A DNA stretch of 64,000 nt from Brevibacillus panacihumi W25 (GTDB lineage: Bacteria; Bacillota; Bacilli; Brevibacillales; Brevibacillaceae), in contig NZ_KI629785.1 in assembly GCF_000503775.1 (NCBI RefSeq), forward strand, positions 796,001 through 860,000, in the 5' to 3' direction. Under the pieces are notes generated by a model, which searched no databases, had not been told where the DNA came from, and saw only the letters and a list, made by a program, of their open reading frames with translations. Positions 8,078-16,392 of this stretch are shown here, piece after piece. Positions within the stretch are counted from its first letter, which is position 1. The number at the start of each line of letters is the position of its first letter. Made by a program: the position numbers and the translations under genes.

Positions 8078-9002
8078 CGTCAGTACCTCCCTTCACCGTA
8101 CGGACCACTTGTTTCTTCCAGATGCCTTTGGCAAATGTCGGTACGGTGAGTGCCACAATCACGATCAACGCCGTGATCAGCTTCAAGTCGGACGGATCGA
8201 GCCCCGCCTGCAAGGCCAATGCAATAACCAATCGATAGACGATGGAGCCGCCAATTACGGCCAGCGTCACACGGAAAATAGACGAGCTACCAAACAGGAC
8301 TTCTCCGACAATGACTGAGGCAAGACCAATCACGATCATCCCGATCCCCATACCTACATCGGCAAACCCCTGGAACTGGGCAAGCCAAGCGCCCGATACT
8401 GCGACGAGTCCATTGGACAGTGACAGACCGATGATAGTCGTAGAATCTGTATTGACGCCAAAGCTGCGAATCATCTTCGGATTGTCGCCGGTAGCACGCA
8501 GATCAAGACCTAAATCGGTATGGAGGAACCAGTCGATGATCAGCTTGAGGATCAAAACCCCCACAGCGAAAACGATGGCCACCCCTGTCAACAGTGTCAC
8601 GCCGCTAATAACGAGATTCGGAATTCCCAAAGCCTTGGTATACGTAAGCAGCGTCTCTTCCCGCAAGAGAGGCAGATTTGCTTTGCCCATGATGCGCAAA
8701 TTGACGGAATACAGCGCGATCATGGTCAGAATCCCTGCAAGCAACGCGTTTACTTTCCCTTTGGTATGCAGGACTCCGGTAAAAGCCCCGGCCAAGCAGC
8801 CGACAACGAAAGCGACTGCTGTAGCCAAAAATGGATTGGAGCCGCCGATGATCAGCTTGGCTGCTACCGCTCCGCCGAGGGCAAAGCTGCCGTCTACAGT
8901 AAGGTCAGGTACATTTAGGATGCGAAAGGTCAGGTACACGCCAAGGGCCAGTATGCCGAACAACAGGCCCTGTTCGATTGCACCCATTAATGCCAGATTC
9001 AT
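8070..9002 (-). CDS. ABC transporter permease (branched-chain/ABC_sub_bind-linked type)
   Basis: This is a 310-residue hydrophobic protein with about 8-9 membrane helices and the BPD_transp_2 pattern. LTVDGSFALGGAVAAKLI near residue 34 and ATGDNPKMIRSFGVNTDSTT near residue 190 (the cytoplasmic loop that meets the ATPase) match permeases of the YtrF/TrpY-like group. The ATG has an AGGGGGAC ribosome binding site. It lies between the binding protein and the ATPase, in the usual order. Confidence 0.88.
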   Translation of the reverse strand: MNLALMGAIEQGLLFGILALGVYLTFRILNVPDLTVDGSFALGGAVAAKLIIGGSNPFLATAVAFVVGCLAGAFTGVLHTKGKVNALLAGILTMIALYSVNLRIMGKANLPLLREETLLTYTKALGIPNLVISGVTLLTGVAIVFAVGVLILKLIIDWFLHTDLGLDLRATGDNPKMIRSFGVNTDSTTIIGLSLSNGLVAVSGAWLAQFQGFADVGMGIGMIVIGLASVIVGEVLFGSSSIFRVTLAVIGGSIVYRLVIALALQAGLDPSDLKLITALIVIVALTVPTFAKGIWKKQVVRTVKGGTDGA

Positions 9003-9023
9003 GAAGGAGTCCCCCTGTTGCTT

Positions 9024-10067
9024 TTATTGCTCAAATACTTCCCCAGCTCGGTCGAGCATGCTTTGTGGAAGCGTAACACCCATTTTTTCTGCTGCTTTTT
9101 TATTGATGACGAGTTTCATTTCAGCTTGCATCTCTACTGGCATATCCCCTGGCTTCGCTTCGCCTTTCAGGATTTTGGTTGCCATATCAGCTGTTTGCGC
9201 ACCCAATTTGGTGTAATCGATACCGTATGTTGCAATCGCCCCGCTCTTCACGGAGTTTTCTTCACCCGCGATGACCGGAATTTTTTGGTCTTCCCCTACA
9301 CTAAGTACGGCCGCGATGGAGGACACAACCAGGTTGTCAGTCGGTACGTAGAATGCATCTACCTTGCCGATCATCGATTCAGCCGCCTGTTTCACTTCTG
9401 TCGCGCTGGATACCGCTGCTTCACGGATGGTCAGGCCTACCTTGTCTGCTACAGCCTTGGCTGCGTCTACTTGTACCTTGGAGTTTACTTCACCGGAGCT
9501 ATAGATAATTCCTACAGAAGCCGCATTCGGATTGATTTCCTTGATCAGCTTCAGTTGTTCTTCCACCGGGTTCATGTCGGAAGTACCTGTTACGTTCCCC
9601 TCAGGCTTTTCCATGGCTTTAACCAGACCTGCTTCGACAGGATCTGTCACCGCTGTAAAAACAATCGGAATTTCCTTACTAGTCTGAACTGCAGCCTGAG
9701 CGGTTGGTGTCGCGATGGCGAGAATCAAATCCACCTTGTCCGTCTCGAATTTCTGTGCGATGGAAATCGCTGTGTCCATGCTTGCTTGTGCAGATTTGTG
9801 ATCAAATACAACCTGCTTGTCCTGCTCATAACCATTTTTCGCCATTTGCGCAATGAATCCTTCTCGCGCTGCATCCAAGGCTGGATGTTCTACAAACTGT
9901 GCGATCCCAATGGTAAGCTTCTTCTCTTCTGGAGCAGGTGCCGGAGCGTTGGCTGCTGGCGTCTCAGGCTGTTGCGAATTGGTGTTCGCTGGAGCGCTGC
10001 TTTGCTGTCCACATGCGGTAACGGACAAAAGTAAGAGAGGAATAAAAAAACGCCCAACCATTTTCAT
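9024..10067 (-). CDS. ABC transporter substrate-binding lipoprotein SBP2, 5' end displaced by an IS element
   Basis: A PF04392-type binding protein of 347 residues, with a lipobox LSVTACGQQ near residue 19 and a Ser/Ala/Pro-rich linker. It is roughly 45% identical by eye to SBP1 (shared QFVEHPALD, EKPEGNVTGTSD, ATYGIDY). The present ATG lies 4 nt from the end of the IS3-family element, so no native ribosome binding site or promoter remains. Rejoining the flanks across the IS restores an upstream in-frame ATG that adds MVKKRKNP, preceded by a GGGGG-type ribosome binding site. The copy is therefore 5'-disrupted. It may still be translated weakly from the internal ATG, and this could starve the downstream permease and ATPase of transcript. 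Confidence 0.85.
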   Translation of the reverse strand: MKMVGRFFIPLLLLSVTACGQQSSAPANTNSQQPETPAANAPAPAPEEKKLTIGIAQFVEHPALDAAREGFIAQMAKNGYEQDKQVVFDHKSAQASMDTAISIAQKFETDKVDLILAIATPTAQAAVQTSKEIPIVFTAVTDPVEAGLVKAMEKPEGNVTGTSDMNPVEEQLKLIKEINPNAASVGIIYSSGEVNSKVQVDAAKAVADKVGLTIREAAVSSATEVKQAAESMIGKVDAFYVPTDNLVVSSIAAVLSVGEDQKIPVIAGEENSVKSGAIATYGIDYTKLGAQTADMATKILKGEAKPGDMPVEMQAEMKLVINKKAAEKMGVTLPQSMLDRAGEVFEQ

Positions 10068-10154
10068 CGGATGGTATTATCCCCTCATGGTAGACAGTGA
10101 AAAAAGAGTTCATGGTATCATGGACTCATCATTGTTGACCGGAGGGGATTTTTT

Positions 10155-10493
10155 ATGCCGCCAAAGAAGGGACAAGCCTTTAATCGCTATGACGAGGATA
10201 CGAAGAAAGAGGCTGTTCGCTTACGTGTTGAAGAACAGTGGAGCTACCCAATGATAAGGGAAAAACTCGGAATTAAAAGCGATGCGCAGATCATCAGTTG
10301 GGTACGTAAGTACCAGAGTGGAGAATCGTTTGAGGATTATCGTGGGCGTTGGACAAAGAAGCATTTTAGTAGTGTAGAAGAGGAAAATACCTACTTGAAA
10401 GCGCAGGTCGAATACCTAAAAAAGCTCAATCCGAATCTACATGGGGAGGGAAGTTGGATAAGCAAGCCCGGTTTAGGACCATCGAAAAAATGA
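10155..10493 (+). CDS. IS3-family transposase OrfA (helix-turn-helix protein)
   Basis: A 112-residue basic protein with the helix-turn-helix of IS3 OrfA (MIREKLGIKSDAQIISWVRK near residue 33) and a short leucine/coiled segment (EEENTYLKAQVEYLKKL). A GGAGGGGA ribosome binding site lies just upstream. It ends in an A-rich run (CGAAAAAATGA) inside the start of orfB, which is in the -1 frame, so an OrfAB fusion by -1 frameshifting is possible. The heptamer is not a perfect canonical slippery site. Confidence 0.9.
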   Translation: MPPKKGQAFNRYDEDTKKEAVRLRVEEQWSYPMIREKLGIKSDAQIISWVRKYQSGESFEDYRGRWTKKHFSSVEEENTYLKAQVEYLKKLNPNLHGEGSWISKPGLGPSKK

Positions 10494-11305
10494 AGAAGAA
10501 GTATCCCATCGTCATGCTTTGCAAGATCGCCGAAATATCGCGGGCTGGTTACTACAAGTGGAAAACAACCGTTGGAAACCGTGAAGCTCGGATTGAGCAA
10601 GATACCGATCTAAAAGAACACATTCTCGCGATTAATCGGCTGAGACCTTATTTTGGATACAAACGTATGCGTACGGCTCTACGCAAAGAAGGGCTTCACA
10701 TTAACCATAAAAAGGTACGTAGGCTCATGCGAGAACTGGGTATTCGCTCGGTTATCCGTAAGAAACGCCCCTTTGCGGGGCGGAAACCATCTGTTGTCTT
10801 CCCGAATGTTCTCAACCGTGAATTTACAGCAGATACTATTTTGAAGAAATTTGTGACGGACATTACTTATGTCCGAGTTGAACATGATTTTGTCTATTTG
10901 TCAGTTATTTTAGATCTTTGTAACAACGAAGTCGTAGCCTGGGAAATATCTACGCGAAACGATTTACAGCTCGTATTGGATACCGTAAAGCAGTTGGACG
11001 CCAAAGACGCCATTCTTCACTCAGATCAAGGATTTCAATACACAACCAAATCGTACAGTAATCTTCTCGAGGAGAAAAAACTCATTGGAAGCCATTCAAG
11101 ACGTGGGAACTGCTTTGATAACGCCTGTATAGAGTCGTTCTTTTCCCACCTGAAAACAGAAAAGCTTTACCTTGAGAAGCCAAATAGCGAAGTTGCAGCA
11201 CGTAAAATGATTGCCGAATACATCAATTACTATAACCATGAACGCTTTCAGAAAAAACTTGGCGACCTCTCCCCGATAGAATATCGAGAAGCGATCGCCG
11301 CCTAA
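10454..11305 (+). CDS. IS3-family transposase OrfB (DDE integrase core)
   Basis: A 283-residue transposase. The N-terminal HTH_21 region (RPYFGYKRMRTALRKEGLHI) precedes the rve-type catalytic core with FVTDITYVR (first Asp), ILHSDQGFQY (second Asp) and the Glu in NACIESFFSHLKTE. All three acidic residues are present and the frame is open, so the enzyme may be active. It overlaps orfA by 40 nt in the -1 frame. It may be made by frameshifting or from the TTG at 10454, which has its own GGGGAGGG ribosome binding site. Confidence 0.92.
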   Translation: MDKQARFRTIEKMKKKYPIVMLCKIAEISRAGYYKWKTTVGNREARIEQDTDLKEHILAINRLRPYFGYKRMRTALRKEGLHINHKKVRRLMRELGIRSVIRKKRPFAGRKPSVVFPNVLNREFTADTILKKFVTDITYVRVEHDFVYLSVILDLCNNEVVAWEISTRNDLQLVLDTVKQLDAKDAILHSDQGFQYTTKSYSNLLEEKKLIGSHSRRGNCFDNACIESFFSHLKTEKLYLEKPNSEVAARKMIAEYINYYNHERFQKKLGDLSPIEYREAIAA

Positions 11306-11440
11306 GTTAATCACTCTTTTTTAGTTGTCTACTTGACGGGGCTACGACCAGGATTTTTTCTCTTTTTTACCATCTTTCATAACCCCCACTTCTCAAATTT
11401 AGTTAATCGTATCATGATAAAAACGATTTTAAAAGATGTA

Positions 11441-11467
11441 AAAAAAAGAGAGCACGAGGCTCTCTTT
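11441..11467 (-). terminator. Intrinsic terminator between SBP1 and SBP2
   Basis: Read leftward, AAAGAGAGC pairs with GCTCTCTTT over a 5-nt loop and is followed by further T residues. The stem includes the SBP1 stop codon. It may be a partial terminator that gives excess SBP1 relative to the rest of the operon. Confidence 0.8.
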
Positions 11468-12503
11468 ACTTGATGAGTTCTTTCGCTTGTTGTTTAAGCG
11501 CGTCCGTGACAGTAAGTCCGAATTTTTCCACTGCCGATTCATTAATGTAGAGATCTGCGGTTTTGGAAATCTCGACAGGTGTTTCGGCAACCGCCTGCCC
11601 TTTGAGGACGCGAGCCGCCATCTCACCTGTTTGTACGCCCATTTTGTAGTAATCAATTCCGTATGTCGCGACTGCGCCGCGTTTGACTGTATCTGTATCA
11701 GAGGCGAAGACCGGAACTTTGTTCGCTTCGGCAGCACCAAGCACAGCTTCAAAGGAAGAAACCACTGAGTTGTCGATCGGAATGAAAATCGCGTCTACCT
11801 TCCCTACCAATCCCTGGGCTGCGATCTGAATTTCGGACATTTGCGAGGTTCCGGCCTTGACCAGCTCTACCCCGGCCTTTTTGGTCGCTTCCTCCAGATC
11901 CTGCACCTGCACTTCAGCGTTTACCTCTGAAGTGGTGTAGATGACGCCCAGCTTTTTCAGCTCAGGCAGGAATGTCTTGATCAATTCAAGCTGCTGTTCC
12001 ATCGACACTTTGTCGGATGTTCCGGTCACATTGCCTTCAGGCTTCTCCAGACTGCTCACCAGCTGTGCGGAGAGCGGATCTGTCACCGCGCTGAATACGA
12101 CTGGCTTGTCAGTAATCGCTTTGGCTGCCGCTTGTGCGGATGGCGTCGCAATCGCGATCACAATATCTTTATGATCACCCGCGTACTTCTGGGCAATCGT
12201 TACGGCATTGTTCATATCGGCATGCGCGTTTTGGTAATCGACGGCCAAGTTCTTGCCGTCCTCATAGCCTGATTCCTTCAATCCGTCCAGAATTCCCTGA
12301 CGAATGCTATCCAAGGCCGGATGCTCGACAAATTGGGTCAAGCCCAGCTTAACAGTCTTTGTCTCTCCTGCTGCAGGTGTTTCTGTTTGCGATGGCGTTT
12401 GCGGTTGGGCTGCCGGCTGTGATCCACCGTTCGATCCCGCTCCACATGCTGCCAAAGTCAGCGACAGCAATGCTGCCATAACAAAACTGCTTGCTCTTCT
12501 CAT
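11466..12503 (-). CDS. ABC transporter substrate-binding lipoprotein SBP1
   Basis: A 345-residue binding protein of the ABC_sub_bind family (PF04392). The start at 12503 has a strong GAGGAGGAACC ribosome binding site and gives a lipoprotein signal MRRASSFVMAALLSLTLAAC with the lipobox Cys at residue 20. Then comes a Pro/Gln/Thr linker and the mature domain (QFVEHPALDSIRQGI, ATPSAQAAAK, EKPEGNVTGTSDKV). It heads the importer operon under its own promoter. The intact copy next to the IS-damaged SBP2 may now be the only functional receptor. Confidence 0.9.
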   Translation of the reverse strand: MRRASSFVMAALLSLTLAACGAGSNGGSQPAAQPQTPSQTETPAAGETKTVKLGLTQFVEHPALDSIRQGILDGLKESGYEDGKNLAVDYQNAHADMNNAVTIAQKYAGDHKDIVIAIATPSAQAAAKAITDKPVVFSAVTDPLSAQLVSSLEKPEGNVTGTSDKVSMEQQLELIKTFLPELKKLGVIYTTSEVNAEVQVQDLEEATKKAGVELVKAGTSQMSEIQIAAQGLVGKVDAIFIPIDNSVVSSFEAVLGAAEANKVPVFASDTDTVKRGAVATYGIDYYKMGVQTGEMAARVLKGQAVAETPVEISKTADLYINESAVEKFGLTVTDALKQQAKELIK

Positions 12504-12559
12504 CTCTGGTTCCTCCTCTAGTCTCTGCTCCACTCTTTTATCTACAAAATCTTTGTCCT

Positions 12560-12576
12560 ATTATAGCACACTGTGC
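12560..12576 (-). promoter_or_regulatory. Promoter -10 box and perfect palindrome upstream of SBP1
   Basis: Read leftward, a consensus TATAAT (12560-12565) is directly preceded by the perfect 11-bp palindrome GCACAGTGTGC (12566-12576), in the -10/-35 spacer where a repressor would block polymerase. The -35 box is weak (TTTTCA-like). The promoter lies about 60 nt upstream of the SBP1 start. The operator role is inferred from symmetry and position only. Confidence 0.6.
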
Positions 12577-12617
12577 AACTTTGAAAAGAATTTTTGCAAA
12601 CTTTCTTCTCTCGTACC

Positions 12618-13946
12618 CTACGGCTCCTCGCTCGCTTCTGCGGTATCCGGCTTCGGTGCCAAACGTGTGACCTGAACGCGTGTAATCCGGTAGTGATCGA
12701 CTTCCTCGACCATAAACTGCCAATTCCCTTCGCGGATCAGATCGCCTACCTTCGGCGTATGATCAATCTGCGTGTAGATCCAACCAGCAAGCGTATCCAC
12801 TTCGTTGGAGGTCAGCTCGATGTCCAGATAATCGCTTACTTCCTCCAGCAGCATCCGCCCGTCCAGGGAGAGAATCCCATCTTTTCTTTCCACTTCCGGA
12901 CGCTCATTGTCGAATTCATCCTGGATGTCTCCTACGATCTCTTCCATTATATCCTCCAACGTGACGAGTCCGGCAGTTCCCCCGTATTCATCAATGATGA
13001 TCGCCATCTGACCGCGCTGCTTTTGCAGCATCGTCAGCAGCCGGCTGATGGAAATCGTCCCAGGGACGCTTAAGATCGGGCGCATGAGCGCTTGGATATC
13101 CTTTTTCTCCCCCTGCAGCACTCCTGTCAGCAGATCTTTGATATGGAGGCTTCCGACCACATGATCCTTGTCTCCGTCTACCACCGGGTAGCGGGTGAAA
13201 TGCCCGGTCTGCACCAGCTGGACATTTTCCTCAAAGGAATCGTGGATATTCAGAACGATCATATCGGTGCGCGGAACCATGATCTCCCTGGCCATCGTTT
13301 CCGAGAAGTCGAAAATATTATCCACCAGCATCAGCTCAGTTTGATCGATCAAGCCGCTTTTATGGCTTTCGTTGACCAGAATTCGGATTTCTTCCTCTGT
13401 ATGCGCCTCCTGATGGGGCTCCATTGAAATATGAAAGAGAGCGAGAAAGCGAAAGGCTGACCAGTTCAGAAAAGCAATGAACGGATACATCACCTTGTGA
13501 AAAATCTGGATGGGCCTTGCTACATTCATAGCAACCCATTCGGTCCGCTGAATGGCAAAGGTTTTGGGCGCCAGCTCGCCCAAGACAATATGTAAAAAAG
13601 TAATGACAGAAAACGCGAGTATAAAGGAAATGCTGCCAACCAAGGTCTCGTTCAACTCAAAGTAGCGAAAGACCGGATGCAGCAGGTGAGCGACAGCCGG
13701 TTCCCCCAGCCAGCCTAGTCCCAGCGACGCGAGTGTAATCCCCAATTGGCAGGCAGACAGATAAGCATCCAGATTTTGGAGAACCTGCTCAACGCTGCGA
13801 GCGCGGCTCTCTCCCTCTGCCACTAACTGGGCGATCCTCGACTCCCGCACCTTGACGATCGCGAATTCTGTGGCGACAAAAAAGCCGTTGAGAAGCACGA
13901 GGACTATCACCATGAAGAGATTGAACACTGTCCCCCACCATTCCAT
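12618..13946 (-). CDS. CorC/HlyC-family (UPF0053) membrane protein with CBS domains
   Basis: A 442-residue protein with three parts: an N-terminal DUF21 membrane domain (about residues 1-180, four hydrophobic helices), a CBS pair (EIMVPRTDMIVLNIHDSFEE and the following repeat through DEYGGTAGLVTLEDIMEEIV), and a C-terminal transporter-associated CorC_HlyC domain. Such proteins are membrane Mg2+/Co2+ transporters or regulators. I chose the ATG at 13946 because it has GGAGGAGGCAG upstream; the longer frame has no signal. It is divergent from the helicase gene. Confidence 0.9.
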   Translation of the reverse strand: MEWWGTVFNLFMVIVLVLLNGFFVATEFAIVKVRESRIAQLVAEGESRARSVEQVLQNLDAYLSACQLGITLASLGLGWLGEPAVAHLLHPVFRYFELNETLVGSISFILAFSVITFLHIVLGELAPKTFAIQRTEWVAMNVARPIQIFHKVMYPFIAFLNWSAFRFLALFHISMEPHQEAHTEEEIRILVNESHKSGLIDQTELMLVDNIFDFSETMAREIMVPRTDMIVLNIHDSFEENVQLVQTGHFTRYPVVDGDKDHVVGSLHIKDLLTGVLQGEKKDIQALMRPILSVPGTISISRLLTMLQKQRGQMAIIIDEYGGTAGLVTLEDIMEEIVGDIQDEFDNERPEVERKDGILSLDGRMLLEEVSDYLDIELTSNEVDTLAGWIYTQIDHTPKVGDLIREGNWQFMVEEVDHYRITRVQVTRLAPKPDTAEASEEP

Positions 13947-14034
13947 GATCTGCCTCCTCCTTTCCACGGGACTTTGGTTATTGTTTCCCACCATGGGACA
14001 AATGTTACCGCTTCGTTTTTCTTTCTTTTCCCGA

Positions 14035-14063
14035 TTGTGTTACCATCAAACTGAGCATATATG
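14035..14063 (+). promoter_or_regulatory. Sigma-A promoter of the helicase gene
   Basis: TTGTGT (14035-14040), a 17-bp spacer and TATATG (14058-14063) form a good vegetative promoter. Transcription would start near 14070. This rules out the upstream ATG at 14061 and supports the TTG start at 14085, which has GAGGTG 6 nt upstream. Confidence 0.6.
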
Positions 14064-14084
14064 TCCTTTTTTGAGGTGAGTCAC

Positions 14085-15770
14085 TTGTCTTACCGTCCCG
14101 ATTTGCCCATGATCGTGCAAAGTGACCGTACTATCCTGCTGGAAGCACAGCATCCTGCCTATGAGGAAGCGAAGCAGGCGATCAGCGGTTTTGCGGAGTT
14201 GATCAAAAGTCCTGAATACATCCATACCTATCGCATTACGCCGCTCTCCCTGTGGAATGCAGCCGCAAGCGGAGGTTCCTCTGAAGAGGTCTGTGCTGTG
14301 CTTGGAAAGTACAGCAAATACGGGGTACCCCCCACGATCATCAGTGAAATTACGGAAACTATGCGGCGCTATGGCTTGATCCGCCTGGAAAAGTCCGGTG
14401 ATGATCTGCTTTTAACCTCTGAGGAAACATGGCTGCTGGAGGAGTTGACTGGCTACAAAGCCATTCGGCAGCTGCTGACCGAGGAAATCGATGAAAACAA
14501 AAAAAGCTTTGTGGTGAAGCCCTTTTACCGCGGGTTGATCAAGCAGGAGCTGATCCGCCTCGGCTATCCTGTAGAAGATCTGGCCGGCTATGCTCCCGGG
14601 GAGCCTTGTCCAGTCAGTCTGCTCGAGACGACGCGGCAAAATAAGCCCTTTTCGCTCCGTTCCTATCAAAAAGAAGCCGTCGACGCTTTTTATGCAGACG
14701 GGAGTCCGACTGGAGGCAGCGGGGTGCTGGTTCTCCCCTGCGGGGCAGGAAAAACGGTGATCGGATTGGGGGCCATCCATCAGCTTCAGACGGCTACTCT
14801 CATCTTGACTACCAATACGACATCTGTCCGACAGTGGATTGCCGAAATTTTGGACAAAACAAGTCTTGATCCTTCGCTGATTGGCGAATACACTGGTGAT
14901 CGCAAGGAAGTGAAACCGATCACGGTCGCAACCTATCAAATTTTGACCTATCGACCCAACGCCAGCGAAGATTTCCCCCACCTGACACTCTTTTCTAAGC
15001 GCGATTGGGGGCTTATTATATACGATGAGGTGCATTTGCTGCCCGCGCCTATTTTTCGTGTCACCTCCGGAATTCAAGCGACTCGGCGTCTGGGTTTGAC
15101 TGCCACGCTGGTACGCGAGGATGGCCGGGAAGAAGATGTCTTTACTTTGATTGGGCCAAAAAAATACGAGGTTCCCTGGAAGGAACTAGAGAAAAAAGGC
15201 TGGATTGCCGAAGCATGCTGCCGAGAAATCCGGCTGCCTTTTGAACCCAAGTGGCGGGAAGCCTATGCACGCGCCACAGCCCGGCAAAAGTTCCGGATTG
15301 CGGCAGAAAATCCCCGCAAATTGGAGGTGGTTCGCCACTTGCTGGAACAACATGCTGACGACCAGGTGCTGATCATCGGACAATACGTGGACCAGCTGCA
15401 TGAAATGGCGGACGCGCTCTCTCTGCCGCTGATCACCGGGAAGGTTCCGGAAAAAGAGCGAATCCTCTTGTACGAGCAATTTAAAAAAAGGGAATTGAAG
15501 CGTCTCATCGTCTCCAAGGTAGCCAATTTCGCTGTAGACTTGCCGGATGCCAACGTCGCGATCCAGATATCCGGTACGTTTGGCTCCAGGCAAGAGGAGG
15601 CGCAAAGATTGGGGCGAATCCTGCGTCCCAAGGCGGAAGCCAACCAGGCTCACTTTTACACGCTGGTGACCCGCAATACAAGGGAGCAGGAATTTTCCAT
15701 GCACCGTCAGCTTTTTCTCGCTGAACAAGGATATCCATATGAAATTATAGAAATGGAAACGCTGGTATGA
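14085..15770 (+). CDS. XPB/ERCC3-like superfamily 2 DNA helicase
   Basis: A 561-residue protein from the TTG start. The N-terminal about 190 residues resemble the XPB/Ssl2 N-terminal helicase-associated region. The SF2 core follows with motif I VLPCGAGKTVIG, motif II IIYDEVHLLPA (DEVH box), motif III RLGLTATLVRED, and the C-terminal RecA lobe with IVSKVANFAVDLPDANV and QEEAQRLGRILRPK (motif VI). Bacterial XPB homologues unwind DNA 3'-5'; their cellular role is poorly settled. The stop codon TGA forms the first three bases of the -35 element of the next gene's promoter. Confidence 0.9.
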   Translation: MSYRPDLPMIVQSDRTILLEAQHPAYEEAKQAISGFAELIKSPEYIHTYRITPLSLWNAAASGGSSEEVCAVLGKYSKYGVPPTIISEITETMRRYGLIRLEKSGDDLLLTSEETWLLEELTGYKAIRQLLTEEIDENKKSFVVKPFYRGLIKQELIRLGYPVEDLAGYAPGEPCPVSLLETTRQNKPFSLRSYQKEAVDAFYADGSPTGGSGVLVLPCGAGKTVIGLGAIHQLQTATLILTTNTTSVRQWIAEILDKTSLDPSLIGEYTGDRKEVKPITVATYQILTYRPNASEDFPHLTLFSKRDWGLIIYDEVHLLPAPIFRVTSGIQATRRLGLTATLVREDGREEDVFTLIGPKKYEVPWKELEKKGWIAEACCREIRLPFEPKWREAYARATARQKFRIAAENPRKLEVVRHLLEQHADDQVLIIGQYVDQLHEMADALSLPLITGKVPEKERILLYEQFKKRELKRLIVSKVANFAVDLPDANVAIQISGTFGSRQEEAQRLGRILRPKAEANQAHFYTLVTRNTREQEFSMHRQLFLAEQGYPYEIIEMETLV

Positions 15771-15793
15771 AACGTTTGATAGCTGCCAGCGTC
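15768..15793 (+). promoter_or_regulatory. ECF-type promoter (TGAAAC-N16-CGTC) upstream of the ECF sigma gene
   Basis: TGAAAC (15768-15773), exactly 16 bp, then CGTC (15790-15793) matches the consensus of extracytoplasmic-function sigma factors of the SigM/SigW group. It lies 30 nt upstream of the sigma gene start, so the sigma factor probably transcribes its own operon. The -35 box overlaps the helicase stop codon. Confidence 0.75.
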
Positions 15794-15822
15794 TCATAGA
15801 GGGAAGGGAGGCCGGAGATTCA

Positions 15823-16392
15823 ATGCAATCCGACGCCGAAATCATTCAACGGATTCTGCAAGGCGACATCGAGGGGTATCGGGATCTAATCCAGCGGTAC
15901 CAGCATATGATCTACGTGTTTATCTACAAAATGGTGAATAACCGCACGGATGCGGAAGATCTCACGCAGGAAGTGTTTGTCAAGGCGTATGAAAAGCTTT
16001 CAACCTTCCGCGGCGACAGCCAGTTCTCTTCCTGGCTGCATACACTCGCTCGCAACAAGAGCATCGACTTTCTGCGCCGCCGCAAATTCCATGACTCTGA
16101 TGAGCAATTGGCATTCGTCCCTTCACAGACCCGTGATGAATCTCCACAAGAGTCATTGATGAACAAGGAACAGCGGCGAGAGATCGAAGAAGCGTTTGCC
16201 CTTTTGTCAGATTCCTATCGTGAGGTGATCGTGCTTCGTTGTACGCATGAATATCCGTTTGAAAAGATTGCTTCACTGCTCGGCATTGCCGAGTCTACCG
16301 CCCGTGTTCGCTATTTGCGTGCTCGCCAGGAACTAGCAAAATTGTTAACCCGCAAGGAAGGGGGGCTCGTACATGAACTGCCAGGCATTTAG
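15823..16392 (+). CDS. ECF-family RNA polymerase sigma factor
   Basis: A 189-residue sigma-70 group 4 protein. Region 2 occupies residues about 20-90 (NNRTDAEDLTQEVFVKAYEK, then SSWLHTLARNKSIDFLRRRK) and region 4 residues about 125-180 (LSDSYREVIVLRCTHEYPFE, IASLLGIAESTARVRYLRAR). It directs polymerase to envelope-stress-type promoters. The ribosome binding site is GGGAGG. It overlaps the anti-sigma gene by 20 bp, a classic sign of translational coupling, and has a matching ECF promoter upstream. Which Bacillus sigma factor it corresponds to cannot be fixed from sequence alone. Confidence 0.93.
   Translation: MQSDAEIIQRILQGDIEGYRDLIQRYQHMIYVFIYKMVNNRTDAEDLTQEVFVKAYEKLSTFRGDSQFSSWLHTLARNKSIDFLRRRKFHDSDEQLAFVPSQTRDESPQESLMNKEQRREIEEAFALLSDSYREVIVLRCTHEYPFEKIASLLGIAESTARVRYLRARQELAKLLTRKEGGLVHELPGI

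Larger units (their letters stand above)
10069..11353 (+). mobile_element. IS3-family insertion sequence with inverted repeats and 3-bp target duplication
   Basis: The element spans 10072-11350, flanked by the direct repeat GGA (10069-10071 and 11351-11353). Its ends are imperfect inverted repeats of about 38 bp: the left end begins TGGTATTATCCCCTCATGG and the inverted right end TGGTCGTAGCCCCGTCAAG, both continuing through GTAGACA and AAAAAAGAGT. It carries two overlapping genes, orfA and orfB, in the standard IS3 arrangement. It lies inside the first codons of SBP2, in the opposite orientation to the operon. Length (1.28 kb), ends and 3-bp duplication fit the IS3/IS150 groups. Confidence 0.93.
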
